Assembly (NCBI GenBank): GCA_017163975.1
Contig: JAFFSR010000009.1
Coordinates: 1,426,001 to 1,490,000 of the forward strand
Length of the DNA stretch: 64,000 nucleotides
Direction of reading: 5' to 3'
Source of the DNA: Anastatus disparis
Taxonomy: Eukaryota > Arthropoda > Insecta > Hymenoptera > Eupelmidae
The first letter of the stretch is position 1. Each line of letters starts with the position of its first letter. Under the pieces are notes generated by a model. It saw only the letters and a program-made list of their open reading frames with translations, was not told the DNA's origin and ran no database searches. The translations under genes were made by a program, and so were the position numbers. Shown here piece by piece: positions 39,511 to 54,700 of the stretch.

Positions 39511-42374
39511 CTATTATTGAAGTAATTGTTAATAATGTAAAGAAAAGTTATTACCTGAACTGTATTGTCTTGAAGTACGGACAAAAAATATTTATGACCA
39601 TTGTCTCGTACCAAATCTGCTTGACAAGTCTAAAATTAGAAAGAAAAATCAACCATAAAAATCAAAATAATAATCAAAAGTTTAAATTTAAATAATTTCA
39701 TTGCAACTTACATTGTCAACCGCAAGTATTTTGGCCCAAATGAAAACAAGTAATGGTCTAAGTTCCTTAGCATTGCTTTGAAGTAGTTTAAGAACATATG
39801 GAAAAATACCAACACTTAATGCTAAATTGACTGCCCAAGGACCAAGATCAAGGAATCGCCCAAGCAATTCTAAAGCTCTTAGTCTATGAACTTGACTAAG
39901 CAGCACTTGTAATACTATTGGAAGCTGCTCTGGAGGATTGCGGTTTTTAGAACCTAAAGTAAGCCATACTTGAAAAGCAGTAAGTTGTTCTTCAAAAAAA
40001 GGTGAATGATTGAATCGATCTTCATTTTCTAAAATATTAGGTAGTTGCGATAAACATAAATCTAATGCCAAATCCCAAGCATGCCACATTGGATGCTGAA
40101 AGTGATAATTTAAAATGAACTCTTTTTATTTATAAATGCCTCGTTTAAATATTAGACAAAAATTAGATAAAAAAAAAAGCTTACTTGATAAGTTGGTGGT
40201 AACTTTGGACTTGAAACTGGTGTGCAATCATAGGAACGTAATATTCGCTCAGCCAATAAGAAGTTTCTAAATAAACTAGCAACCAATAAATCTTGCCTAA
40301 ATAATCTTTGGAATAAATCTAAATATTAAAAAGATAATATTTTTTCTATTAGAAAAATCTTTTTTTGTTTGAATAAAAATTAAAAAATATAAGGGAATTA
40401 CCTCTTGGTAATGTATTCCATGCTATTGTATCAGTTATTGCAGTAAATATCCAATTAAGTTCTCCCAACATTGTCCTCCTATCTGTCAATTGACCAGGTA
40501 TTCTACAATGTTTTTATTTTTTTAAATAATACATCAAATTAGGTCAATGTTGTATTTATGTTAATTTAATTTTAACATACTTATCTATGAGGTCTAATGT
40601 CACTTTTGGCACCAATTTCGATGTATTTTGCATTACAAACCTAGATAAAACATGATTACATTTAGCATTTAGAATATGCAATTATAATTTATTAAATATA
40701 GAATATGATTTAGTTAATATTTCAATAGTTACCAGCGTAATGCAATTTTAATAGGTGTTGTAAGGCAAGAAGTGAATATATCCGCAGGAAGATCTGGATT
40801 CATAGGTAAAATTTGATTGGCTGCACAAGCAGCTAACTGAATACAATTTTTATAGGAAGGTGCTATTATAGGAACAGCAACTGCCGTTCTATTCTGTTGA
40901 ATTGCTTGTTTTTCCATCTAATAATGTTAAATTATTATAAATTATTGCGATTGCTTAAAATAAAAATTAAGATATGAATATTTACCTCATACTCTTTTTC
41001 ATGTTGTTCAGCGAATTGTTGAAATGAATCAACAATGATACCTGCATTAGAGCAATCATATACATAAATACTAGGAGCTCCCATCCATGTTTGTAAATCA
41101 TAAACTGATAGAGGAATGTATTGAGTATATGTCTGAATCGAAAGATAAAAATGATAAGTACAGTTGTCAATTTTCATTTATATCAGAAAAGTCTTTAATG
41201 TAAAATAGAACACTGATTTTAGTTTTAATTGTAGACTTTAGTTAAAACTTTTTATATACTCACCCTGTTGAATACCCATATCTCTCCATTACTTGTGGGT
41301 TTTGGTACCCCATGACCATTGTAATGAAAAAGTACTCGTTCTTCTTTGGCATTTCGCCTTAAAGAAGTGCAAAGCTTTTTAACTTCTTCAACGGTAGGAT
41401 CAAGACTTTGCTTATATCTAGCTCTTGGCTGCCATCGTTCGTACTGTTTTTGTAGATTAGAACCTATTGTCTCAAGAGCTTTTTGTGGACTCATCGATAA
41501 TGGATCTAAAGAATATCAATAGATGTAATAAAAAATATTAGAAATAAATAAAACTACAAAAAGTGACTCAACATGCACACGCCATTGTATTGTATGACAT
41601 GTGTCATTCACTATAAAATGCGTGCGTGCATTACGTAATTACAGGCACTATTAAAAAAGACTAAAAACAATTATCAAATAGCAACATATAAATATGAAAA
41701 AAAATAAAAATGTTCAAAATAGAACATTATTACCGATCCAGCACTCGAGCCGGGCGCAGGGCTGCGTCTTGACAATATCTGGTGGGTCGACGCCAACATT
41801 TAAACAGAGCACCAGTGCAACGCTCACGGTTTTCATCTATAGGCATACATAAAAAAACATGGGAAAACCGTACATTAATAATCATCGTGTGCGCGTGCAT
41901 TCTTTATTTTTACACGACTTCTTAATGTATACATATATACTATGTATATCTAAGTTAATAATTTTGGATGCACTGCCACTCAGCAAGTAGTAGTGCTAGC
42001 CAAATAGAAAAAAAAAGTTTATGAAGTGTGCCAATAACATCTAACATGTGCGGCCTACATAATTATAAGTGTATACAAAAGGATAAAGACGCGAGGTATA
42101 CACGTCGAATGCGAATGGAAAATTAGGAAAAATAAACTGTAAAAGCATAAATCTGAAAACGAACCCGTTCTTTCATGCGCCAGGTCTGGCTGATGCAACT
42201 GATACCCTCAATAGGAGAGGTATGCCTAAGCTTGTTAAAAGCCAATGGTAATTGCCAATCTTCGTCATCCTCCAAGTGTTTGAGGGCTGTTCTCGCAGTC
42301 TGTACTTCTGTCGCTGCTCCATCCTTTTCCGAGCTGTCGCCGCGACAGGCAGGCGACGACACCAGCAGCGACAT
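35354..42374 (-). CDS. raptor: raptor, TORC1 scaffold subunit
   Basis: Presents substrates to TOR and links TORC1 to the lysosomal surface. 23 coding exons (high to low): 42374-42165, 41836-41734, 41505-41264, 41132-40986, 40917-40733, 40640-40581, 40502-40402, 40318-40185, 40095-39712, 39629-39555, 39420-39163, 39098-38955, 38881-38626, 38536-38495, 38271-38114, 38049-37955, 37878-37770, 37688-37525, 37437-37267, 36507-36266, 36192-36028, 35903-35621, 35546-35354 (TGA). Sum 3921 nt, 1306 aa (human about 1335), all in phase. An in-frame TAG precedes the ATG. The N-terminal caspase-like domain shows FHYNGHG (164-170) and VYDCSNAG (209-216, Cys212). A HEAT region follows (about 395-700, [20 protein letters not shown]), then a Ser-rich linker and a C-terminal WD40 propeller (about 955-1306). 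The first donor is GTTCGT, which is weak. Confidence 0.97.
36614..37098. repeat. 485-bp hairpin MITE in a raptor intron
   Basis: The left arm from CATATTATCGGGTGGA and the right arm ending CCTGATGATATAAATATG are mirrored over about 210 bp. Shared words include GAAAAAAGG, CTAAGTCAACT, GCATTAAAAGGTTACA and CCTTGATGTT. An AT-rich loop lies at about 36835-36880. It sits between raptor exons 19 and 20. Confidence 0.85.
38495..38536 (-). CDS. raptor: raptor 42-nt microexon (possible cassette exon)
   Basis: Within the 354-bp gap between flanking raptor exons, the reverse strand has CCAG|GAAATA at the start and TGG|GTAAAT at the end, enclosing 42 nt (14 codons) with no stop. Both flanking exons join in phase 1, and 42 is divisible by 3, so inclusion or skipping keeps frame. 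The encoded [13 protein letters not shown] reads sensibly into the following [10 protein letters not shown]. It is counted in the 1306-aa model. Confidence 0.65.
39444..39508. repeat. (AT)n microsatellite in a raptor intron
   Basis: About 32 uninterrupted TA units between exons 10 and 11. The intron is only 134 bp, so the array is nearly half of it. The AT run generates a meaningless IY-repeat open frame. Confidence 0.97.
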
Positions 42375-44140
42375 TGCCTCCCCTCGAGAGCTCAGCTACT
42401 TAGCTCCCACACCTTCCTCGTCCTCGTCTCCTATTTCGCGCTTCGTTCTGCACTTCTGCTCTTTGTTGCGTGCTTATAATCACTAGTCACGTCGTTATCG
42501 ATCTTCGATCCAGCCCTTTGGGCCTTCTAATGCTTAATAAACTCCGGTTCCCTTATTTTTTTATCATTTCAGTAGGTTTGCTACTATTATTTCTTACCAA
42601 ATGATTGTTCAATTAATACAAATTGCTAGCTCATGCGGGATCACGAATCACAATCCAGCGGCGGAACTTCATTCCGCAATGTCTGCTGCTATACGATTAC
42701 AGTCCAAACTCCGAACTGAATTCCGAGAGAAAAATTAAAGCACACACTGGCTTTAACAACTCCACGCCGCGTTCAAGTGCAAGTAAAATCAAAGACTCGG
42801 TTAGTTAGCAGTCAGTCAGTCGGTACTCTTACTATAATCTCAACTATATCCCTTCATTAATATTATGGAGGAAGTAGTGCAAATATAGTCATCGCAGCAG
42901 ACGCGCCGTGCCCGTGTGCAGTCTATATAACCTCCACGAATCACGATGAGAAAATCTTGTTGTAGTTGTAGTTGTAGGGCATGTTCCGAGTACGTTTACG
43001 TTAAATTCAGTTATAATATGGCAACACTGTACTCTATAAGCATCATATTTCAAAAGTTTAATTTATCAGCTGATTTTCAATTTTCAACACAATTGATTAA
43101 TAATTATTAATTTAAATCATTAAAATTAATTATAAATAACAAAGCTTTACTTTTCTTTATTACATTAAATTTTTTTTTACTATTGTCTGTAAAAACTATC
43201 ATTTCAATATTATTTAAGTTATTTAAATATAAACAAATATGTCTTCATTTTAGCGTCTCAGTAACCGGCTAACATCAGTAAAAAATTCAAAATTTTCTGT
43301 ATTAATTAATAAATTTAATTTATATTTTTTTATGTAATAAATATGAAAATTATTTAGAATTATAATTAAAATTATATAAATTGTAAGATTATAGCCTAAA
43401 AGCTTCGTAATTTTGTGAAATATTATTGATATGATTATTAATCATTTTTTTTCCTACTATTTAATATAAGCAATTTTTATTAAATTTTATTTATATTTTT
43501 ATATTTTATTCTGCATACACAAAACCGCATCTAAAAAATTAACATTTATATATATATATTAATTAACTTTTTTACAAAATTACACAACTAAATAATAATC
43601 CTATGTATCTATTATATCTATATAATTATAATTGTGAATAATTTTTATGTCCATTTATATGAAAAAATGGAAACTTAATTTATTATTAATAATAAACTAA
43701 AATCTTGTTATATTTTATTGATAATGAATTATAAATTTTTTCTCTAGTAATAATTAATTATATGTAAATAAAGACACATTTGTTTATAAAGTTGAATAAA
43801 ACATTGTTATTTATAATTAATTTTAGTGATTTTAATTAATAATTTTTAATTAATCATGTTAATCTATTTTCAGAATTTGAAATCAGCTGACAAATTTAAC
43901 TTATGAAACAGACGCTTGTGTTGCCAATTTATAATTGAATTTAACTCGTGAAATTTTTAGCAGCTCATTACCTGCCCAATGGAAGACGCGCAAAATTTTA
44001 CCATAGAAAGATTCTTCTGAACTTTTGTTAGTCCGCATCTCGGATTTTGCAGAAATTTTTTGAATGTTGGAATCTTAGTGGAACAACAGTATTGGAGTGA
44101 ATATAAGAACGCGAAATCGAAATCAAATCAGTTGTTCAAA
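42375..44140. promoter_or_regulatory. shared upstream region of raptor (-) and Rpn10 (+)
   Basis: 1.77 kb separates two divergent start codons. The raptor side (42375-42480) is GC-richer and probably its 5' UTR. A (TTGTAG)-like short run lies at about 42955-42977. TCAGT initiator-like words occur at about 42812 (+) and at about 44127, just before the Rpn10 ATG. AT-rich sequence without features fills 43000-43900. Two short frames at 42175-42486 are antisense to the raptor exon and leader. Confidence 0.5.
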
Positions 44141-46806
<2,666 letters not shown>

Positions 46807-47506
46807 ATTATATGCAATAGAATTTTTCAGATATTTGTATTACCTATCGCAATTTAATTATAAATATGAAATTAAATAATTTTAACAGATAAATGTTTTT
46901 CTTAATATAAAATGTTTTATTAATTCAAATTTTTTTTATTATTACTAATATAATATTTTTATCCCGACCGCAGTAGTAATGGTTACTTTATTAATTCGAC
47001 TAGTGGACCGAAAGGAAGACATTTTTTACGTTTAAAATCAACGGAAATAAAGTAATACTTTATTTAAAAGTTCATGAAATCGAATAAGCTATATTAAAAT
47101 TTATAATAAATTATTTTAATAAAAACGATTAGAAAAGAATAAAATATTTTTAAAAATCATCATTATTAAAAAATTTATGAAATTTGAATATTAAAATTTC
47201 ATTTTTAATTATTCTCAATTGAACTCGCTTTTTTAAGTTAACTGTACTGAAAATAATCTCATGATGTTATCGAACAAAACATCGCATAATAATCATGTAA
47301 TTTGTTAGAGAAATATGAAAATGAAAGAAAATGGATGTACCAATTTAAATTGACGAAAAAATTAAAAGGAATTAAAAAAATTATATCTTTTGTAATAAAT
47401 TTTATTTTTTATATAAATAAATACTTTATACATAAAACTTCGTGCAGTTGAACAAAAATAAATATATTGTTTTATATCAATACCCTTTTATGCTTTTCTT
47501 TAAAGG

Positions 47507-47640
47507 TCGTCAGTGGCTTAGTCGGTAGAGCGATGGATTTATAATCTCAAGGATCCGAGTTCGAACCTCTGTCGCTAGTTAGCATCGTAATGATAACATA
47601 AATACAGCGGCGTTAAATAAGATAAAACAATTTTTAAAAT
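47507..47640 (+). repeat. tRNA-derived SINE, short form
   Basis: Head AGTGGCTTAGTCGGTAGAGC, loop TTTATAA, B box GAGTTCGAACCTC, then directly the tail TAACATAAATACAGCGGCGT. It lacks the 60-bp module found in the two long copies. The anticodon stem has two mismatches, so it is unlikely to be a working tRNA gene although a scanner may flag it. Confidence 0.75.
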
Positions 47641-48558
47641 GTCTTTCTTTTATTATAATGATGAATAAATTACATTAATTTTTTCATATTCTTTTACTTT
47701 GAAAAATCATATTATAAATTACGTGATATTTTGCTCGATAACATCACGTGATTCAGAAGGAAATAAAGTAGCCATTATTGAGTTAGGAATAAAGACCATT
47801 AGGCAAGTTAGGAGTAAAGTCTATTTGTCCCTCAGGTATTTATCCCTTTCGCTTTACTTTGCTTACTCGGATAGCAAATTCTTTCCTCGAGTGAAATATG
47901 CGACTTTAATTCCTACTTACTGTTATATTCTTTCTAATGGGCTATTATAAAATTTAGATTATGATTTGGATTCCACACAGAACACATAGACATCCACATG
48001 GAATTCCAGCTGGGGTTTCAGCAAGACATTTTCAACAGGGATTTTAAAGGATTTCAAATTATTTTCTTATTTTTTACATTATTTTAAAATATTTTTAAAT
48101 TAATTACTATTTTATCGTCTTCTACGTTACTTTTCTGTATTTTCACATTATTTTACTATTTTTACTTATATGTTATTAAAAAAAGAGCTAAATATTAAGA
48201 AAATATCTTACATCCAAAATACGTGTGATTTTACCATGTTTCGCGTTATTTCATGACTGTTTACGTTATTTATTGCTTATTAACTTATTTTATGATTTCT
48301 TTGTTTATATTTTAATCTATGAAACTTGATAATTCATCAAACTAGCGTTTCAAATATGTGTAGTTTTTATTTTTTAAGTTGTTTTCCGTTCATGAAGTAA
48401 TCTTGTAGCTACTATAATGCCATCAGCTTTTTATTCGTTCAATAAAAGTAAAGAAAAAACTAAAAATTGATTTGGGCCAATCGGATAATTAAATTTAATA
48501 ATTAAAAATAAAACAAAAATTTAGAAAATATAGTAAATTTTCAAAAGAAAGATTTAAT

Positions 48559-49520
48559 CTCAGTTAAAAATAGAAACATTGAAATTCATGTTGAAAATCA
48601 ACATTGATTTTAAATTGGAATGTCAATATTTTGAATATTGACTAAACGTGGATTTAGCTTGATTTTCATATGTTGATTATTAATGTTGATTTTAACGTTT
48701 TGCAAACCATCTCTTTTATATTTCAACGTTGACTACGTTGTAAATATATCTTTGACTTAAATTCTGAAGATTTTTAACGTTGATTTGCGCTTTTTGATGA
48801 AGAGTTTAGAAATAAAACAAAATAAAATATAAGTTTTTATTTTATTAATTATAGGTTTAAAAATAAATAGTATGCATCTCATATTTGCTGAATTGTTTCA
48901 ACTCATACGAGATTATATAACTGCATAGAAGAATCCTCCTTTTCTTTGATAATTTACCGTAAAGGACGTAGTTCCTGATCAGGGCGTAATTTCTGATCAT
49001 TATTTATTATAAATCATAATCTTTAAGATTTTAGTAGGAAAAACCTTTTTATAATTTATGAGGAAAAATAGATTGAGCGTAAGAAATGCTTCGTTTGTGT
49101 GAAAAAGAAATATATTTTTACTTTTTTACAAGTAAATATGTGATCAGAAATACCTCTTAGGTGATCAGAAATTACGTCTTTCACGGTACATTGCCGATAT
49201 TTATTTCCCAAATTTGAATTATGATCAATAAAATAAAATATCTATTACTTTTATTGTTTTGTTTCAAAATATTAATTCAAAAGTGTAAATTAACGTTAAA
49301 AATCGATTTGAAATTTGAGACAAAGATTTTTACATGGTTGAATTCAACGTTGAAATGTAGCGTTCAAGATGAGGGTTTGAAAACGTTGAAATCAAAATTG
49401 GTAAATAAGATAAAAATCAAGCTAAATCAACATTGGGTCAATGTTCAAAACATTGAAATTCAAGTTTAAAATCAATGTTGATTTTTAACTTGAACTTCAA
49501 TGTTTCCATTTTCAACCGGG
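48559..49520. mobile_element. 960-bp element with about 240-bp terminal inverted repeats
   Basis: The left arm (48559-48790, GAAACATTGAAATTC, CAACATTGATTTTAAA, GATTTAGCTTGATTTT, TTTCAACGTTGA) is mirrored at 49268-49520 (TCAACGTTGAAA, ATCAAGCTAAATC, TTTTAAACTTG-like, GAACTTCAATGTTTCC). There is no transposase frame. A further fold-back is nested inside. Confidence 0.8.
48950..49200. repeat. nested fold-back with TGATCAGAAATTACG arms
   Basis: ACCGTAAAGGACGTAGTTCC / CGTAATTTCTGATCA on the left mirror TGATCAGAAATTACGTCTTT / CACGGTA on the right. An extra direct copy of GTGATCAGAAAT lies at about 49140. It is inside the long-TIR element. Confidence 0.65.
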
Positions 49521-50099
49521 ATGAAATATTTAAGATCTTTTTATTATTATTCAATTGTATAAACTTTAATATTAATTATATATAAATTTTAAAGAAGTAT
49601 TCAAAAAAGTATTTGACGAATACTTTCAAGTATAAAAGGAAGCAAAAAAATTATATTTGGATACTTTCTAATATTTAAAAATATTCGAAAAAGTATTGGA
49701 GAATATTTTTTTCGATTACTCAAAAGTTCAAAAGTATTTGAGAATTTAATATTGGGGTAAAACCGGATACTTTATATTGAAGTAAAATCGGATGTTTTAG
49801 TGAACATCTAAACTGCTTCACAAACTAATGAAATGATGATAATTACAAGTTTCATGTAAAAATTAAAGAATAAAGCTATAAGTTATTAATTTTACTCAAA
49901 GTCTTTTTTATTCATACAATTCCTCGAGTTTTGGACAATGATTCCACTGTTACATCGCGCCATCTACTGAACACCAATAAACAACAATGAAGAAGACAAT
50001 TATTTTTAGTTTATGGAATAAAGGTTAGGTCGTAATAATACTTTGAGTCTTTGGTTATTCCTAATCCTAATGTTTTCACACATATATCCCTAATACTAT

Positions 50100-51727
50100 A
50101 TCATAAGGTTGTAGACGGCCCCTAAAGAGCGAGAGAGAATGACGCGAGAAGTGCAGTCAGTGATTGCATAGAAGCGTTGATAGTTGATAGTCATTTTTGA
50201 ACAAAGGACACGCGCTGTGTTTTGTTTGGTAAAAAGCCTTGTGTGATATTACGAAGTAAAAAAAATGAAAAAATATCAAATGCTGATATACTGTATTAAT
50301 GAATAGATTGAATTACATCGTGATCTTCTGAAGAGCACCAAATTTCTTCAGCTGCAATGTTCGATCCTACGTGTGAGTAATTTTCAAAAACAAAACTTGT
50401 AATCGAGTAAACTTTTATTTTTCTGTATAAATTAACGTAAATTTCAGGGATTATAGTTTCTCATTGAGTTAAGTCAAATAAGGTATATGTATCCATACCT
50501 CTGTAGCTTTAAATTTCCGCAAACCTTTCTTGATCTTTCAATTTTTCTTCAATTACTTTTCAGTTTATTCTAAAAGGTCGCTCATTGAGTCAAATTTTAC
50601 TTTTACATTTCTAATTTTATTGCTACAAAGAAATGTTTAAAAATATTTTTAAGCAATGTTTTTCTTAGATCATTTTACTTAAAATATTTTAATTTTTAAA
50701 CAGGAATTCAATACAAAACTAAAAAACATTTATTTTAGTAATATTGATGCACTTTTGCCCATTACAGTATGTTTAAAAAGTTACAAAATAAAATATTTTA
50801 CAAAAAAATTATGTATTGTAAATAATGAGTTTAATGATTCAATATCACAAGTGATATTACTTAGTTATTATTGTGTTTGTAATGTCTATGTGATAAATTA
50901 ATAATTACATTCGTACTTGAAAATGGTTGATTTAACGCAAGATTTAAATCATTCAATAGTCAGGGTTTTTGCACTAGAACTCAGTCAGCTGATTTCAGAA
51001 GATAAATTCTATTATAGAGTTATAAATGAGGTGTTGGAGTTTTGTTTTCTTAAATTTTTCAAATTATAAAAACTGTCTGAACAAGAAAAGGTTACATTAT
51101 GAATTCTTTATTATATTCTTTTTCAACATTTAAAACATAAGAAAGTGATTTTAAAAATGAAAGAAATAGTTGGTAAAGGAAAGGTTTTTGAAAGTTAAAT
51201 TGATGCATTGGTATGTTATTTTGAATGACAAAAATCTAATAATAATATGATTATCTTGTTTCATTTTATATTTTTTTAAAAATTGATAATTTGATAATGA
51301 AACTGATGCAGTTGAAATTATTTATGATATAATTAATGAATACATAAAAGTATTATAATATTGATGTCTTAAAGGGAATATGTGGTCTGCTTAATGAAAT
51401 CTAAAAATCATATAGTCTTTGACATAATGTTATTTGCATATAACAAATAATTTAAGAAAAAGTCAAGTAAAATTAATATTTTGTTCGTGAAATTAACTGT
51501 TTTTATCGTGATAATAATTTCTTTACTTTATTAATATTTTTATTAACTTCAGTGATCTTAAAGACTTTTTAATTGTTCTTGTGTATTATTCAAGTCATTA
51601 AGTAAAGAAATTTTTATAAATATTGCTATTAGTAGTAAAATGAATTCGATATAACTTCAAAGTAAATTTATTATTTTCAGAACTGTGATATTACTAAATG
51701 TATGCATGAAGTAAAACATCTTTCATC
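50100..51727 (+). promoter_or_regulatory. inferred promoter, 5' non-coding exon and first intron of Dark
   Basis: A GC-richer patch at about 50120-50230 contains TCAGT (about 50155) as an initiator candidate. A consensus donor GTGAGT starts at 50373, and an acceptor TTATTTTCAG ends at 51680, 47 bases before the Dark ATG. This predicts a non-coding exon ending at 50372. Two short upstream reading frames would result: ATG 50357 (5 codons, with TAA formed across the splice) and an ATG about 30 bases before the main start (ATG TAT GCA TGA). Transcript evidence is needed for exon 1. Confidence 0.5.
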
Positions 51728-54700
51728 ATGGATCAAAAACATCAAGATGTTTTAAAGCGTATGCGTGGAAAAATAATTGATGACCTGGATGTTTACAATG
51801 GTATAATACTTCCTTTAACAACTGAATATATTCTGAGGGAAGAAGATGTGAATTCTATTAAAAAAGGAAAAACTAGACAAGAGCGGGCTCAAATTTTATT
51901 GGATCTACTACCAAAGTAATTTTATTAATTAGTATTTTATTTTTTAAGTATTTACTTATGATTTATATAAATTATATTCTGATTATAGTCTAGGATCTCA
52001 TGCTTTTGAAATCTTTCATCAATCTCTAAGACATCATTATTCGTGGTTAAGTGATGAAATCGACAAAATATTAGAATCACCATCAAGGACTCCGACGAAT
52101 GATGCACCATTTGTTTATCCCAATTTGCAACCAGTTTCTCCATTAACAGTTACAAGAGAGGAAATGGTAATATTTTATTTAATTATTAAAAATTGTATAT
52201 ACTTTCTTTTGCTTTAGTTGTCTATTACTGTACTAAAATAAAAATTCTTCCTTTTTTCTTACATTTTTGGATCATATTAATGTAAGTTTTTCAGTTTTTA
52301 TGCAATGAGTGTTGTGACTCTAAAAATAATATTTATGAAAATCAATGAGAATTTTTTCAATAACTAAATTTTTTTTAAATTAGGTCACAAAGTTAAAAAA
52401 TGCATTAGAAAATCTACAACCTAATGGATACATAGCACTCCATGGTATGAAAGGTTTTGGAAAATCATGTCTAACTGCAAGTACCCTCAAGGATAAAGAT
52501 TTAACTTTAAAATTATTTAATGTAAGACCATAATAAATGTAACTATCCTATAGAAATTGTTATTTTAATTCTTACTAATAATTTCTACTTTTCATAGAAT
52601 AAAGTTTATTGGATAAAATTTGGATACGAACGGAATATTAATGAAGAGATATTGATTCAGTTAAATACACTTTATCATCATATTAAAAATCTGGATCCAT
52701 TACAAGAAGCTGTGAATTCCGAACCCTTAGAAAAAACTTTAAAACAAACTATAGAACATCATTTTAGTAAAATTGATCATAGGAATGCTTTATTAATTTT
52801 AGACGATGTCAGTCATAAAGAAATTGTTGATAAATTTGATTTTACTTGTAAAACATTAGTTATAACAGCTGATATTGGAGTTCTAGGAAAAAGAAGTCAT
52901 ACTGTTGTTAAAGTATGTACACTATATTTAAATTTATATTTATTTATATGAAAAATGTGCATGCATGTATATCATATTTAAATGTTCTCAAATTTATTCA
53001 TTGCTTTAACTATTAGATGGACCATGGATTCACTGAATCAGAAACTTTGGGTTTATTTGCTAAAGTTCTTGATGTTAGTATTGACCAATTACCCTTGGAA
53101 GCAAAACTTATTCATGATGAGTGTAAAGGCATGCCTTTGCTTATTGCTATGTTTGCTGCTCAATTTGAAAATTTTAAACATGATATGAAGGATAATAAAG
53201 GAAGATGGAAATATTATTTAAATAGTTTACAAACTAAAAATGCAAAAAACAAGTAACTAATTATTTACCTTTTCCTTTTTTTTTTAAACTATATTTAACT
53301 GTGCATTTTTATCTTAGAGTTATAGAGGAATTCCTAAAAATCCAGGAAGCAACATTTGATATGTGCATTAATCAACTTCAAGGTGAAATGAGAACACGAT
53401 ATGAAAATCTTGCTATCTTCAGTGAAGATGTTAATATAATGCCTAAGGTAATAAATATATAATAATTATTATGATTAGTATTAATTTTATTTTTACATGA
53501 TTTGGGTTTTTTTTAAAGACTTTAGAAATCTTATGGGAGGAGGAACCATACTCAGTTGATGATCAAATGCTAGACTTTTGTCATAAATCACTTGCTGCAA
53601 AAAAATGGAATGATGATTTAAGGAGCTACATTTATGGAGTTCATGATTTATTACTATGTCATCTTAGAAAAAAATTAACTGTGATAGAATTACGAGACAA
53701 ACACAGATTATTCATTGAAAAATATAAAAAATATTGCAATGAAGATTTTTCTAAATTACCTAATGACAATTACAGTTTTTCTTATATTGGTCATCATCTT
53801 GAGCAAGCAGAATTGTTTGATGAATTTCAGAAATTATACATGAATTTTGATTTCCTTCAAGCAAAAATTAATTACACTGGTTTAAGTGATTTATTTATAG
53901 ATTTAAAAAAATATCGCAGATATATAACAAATAATGGAGATAAAAATATAGAATCAAATCTTGTTGATCTTGAAAAATTTTTAGAAAATCATGCAAACAC
54001 ATTAGCTAAGCATCGACTTACAAAATGCTTAGATTTAGTTCAAATTGCTTTAGATTATTGTGAAGAAGGTTTTGTGAAAGATACAGCAAGAAAATTAGCT
54101 TCATCAAGATCATTTTCGCTTTATTTTTTCCATGACCGAAACCCTAGATCTAATTCATATTTGGATTTTTGCCAAGAAGTAATTACTAATGCTAATACAG
54201 TAGCATTCACTAATGATCCAAATTACATATTAGTTGGAAGCCATGAAGGCGAAATCATTCTTTGGGACTGTGAAAACCGTAAACCAAAAAGTTTTATTGG
54301 TCATAATAAACAGTATAATATTAAAAAAATAGTATTATCTTTAAAAGGTGATTATTTTTTGGCTTTAAGTGAAGATGGTACTTTGAAATTATTTGTTTTG
54401 GATGAAAATGAATGCATAAGCAATCGTTTTACCATCCCCGTGCAAAGTCCACGGCATAAGCAAACATTTTGGAAAGGTTTTTTTGAAACCATGCATGATG
54501 ATAGTGTAAAAACTTTTTCTATATATAATGAGTTCATTACTGATATGAAATTTGCGCAAGCTGATAGCAAAATTGTTGCTTGCTCATCGTCAGGAACTGT
54601 AATGGTGAGTATTACTTGATTAATTATTTAACAAAATATATAATACTAATTTTCCTATCAAGAGATTTTTATTTATTATTGCAAACATTTATTTTTAGTT

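Larger units (their letters stand above)
46807..50100. other. intergenic region with SINE and long-TIR element
   Basis: Between Rpn10 and Dark. Beyond the SINE (47507-47640) and the long inverted-end element (48559-49520) I see AT-rich DNA. The open frames at 47699-47950 and 49221-49469 fall in repeat sequence. A motif resembling AAAGTATTTGA recurs loosely at about 49590-49745. Confidence 0.55.

Noticed and set aside
39378..39614. 78-codon minus frame with an IY repeat
   Set aside because: It joins the true raptor exon at its start to the intronic (AT)n run.
47507..47584. tRNA gene (TAT anticodon)
   Set aside because: Stem mismatches, and the downstream tail is shared with the SINE family.
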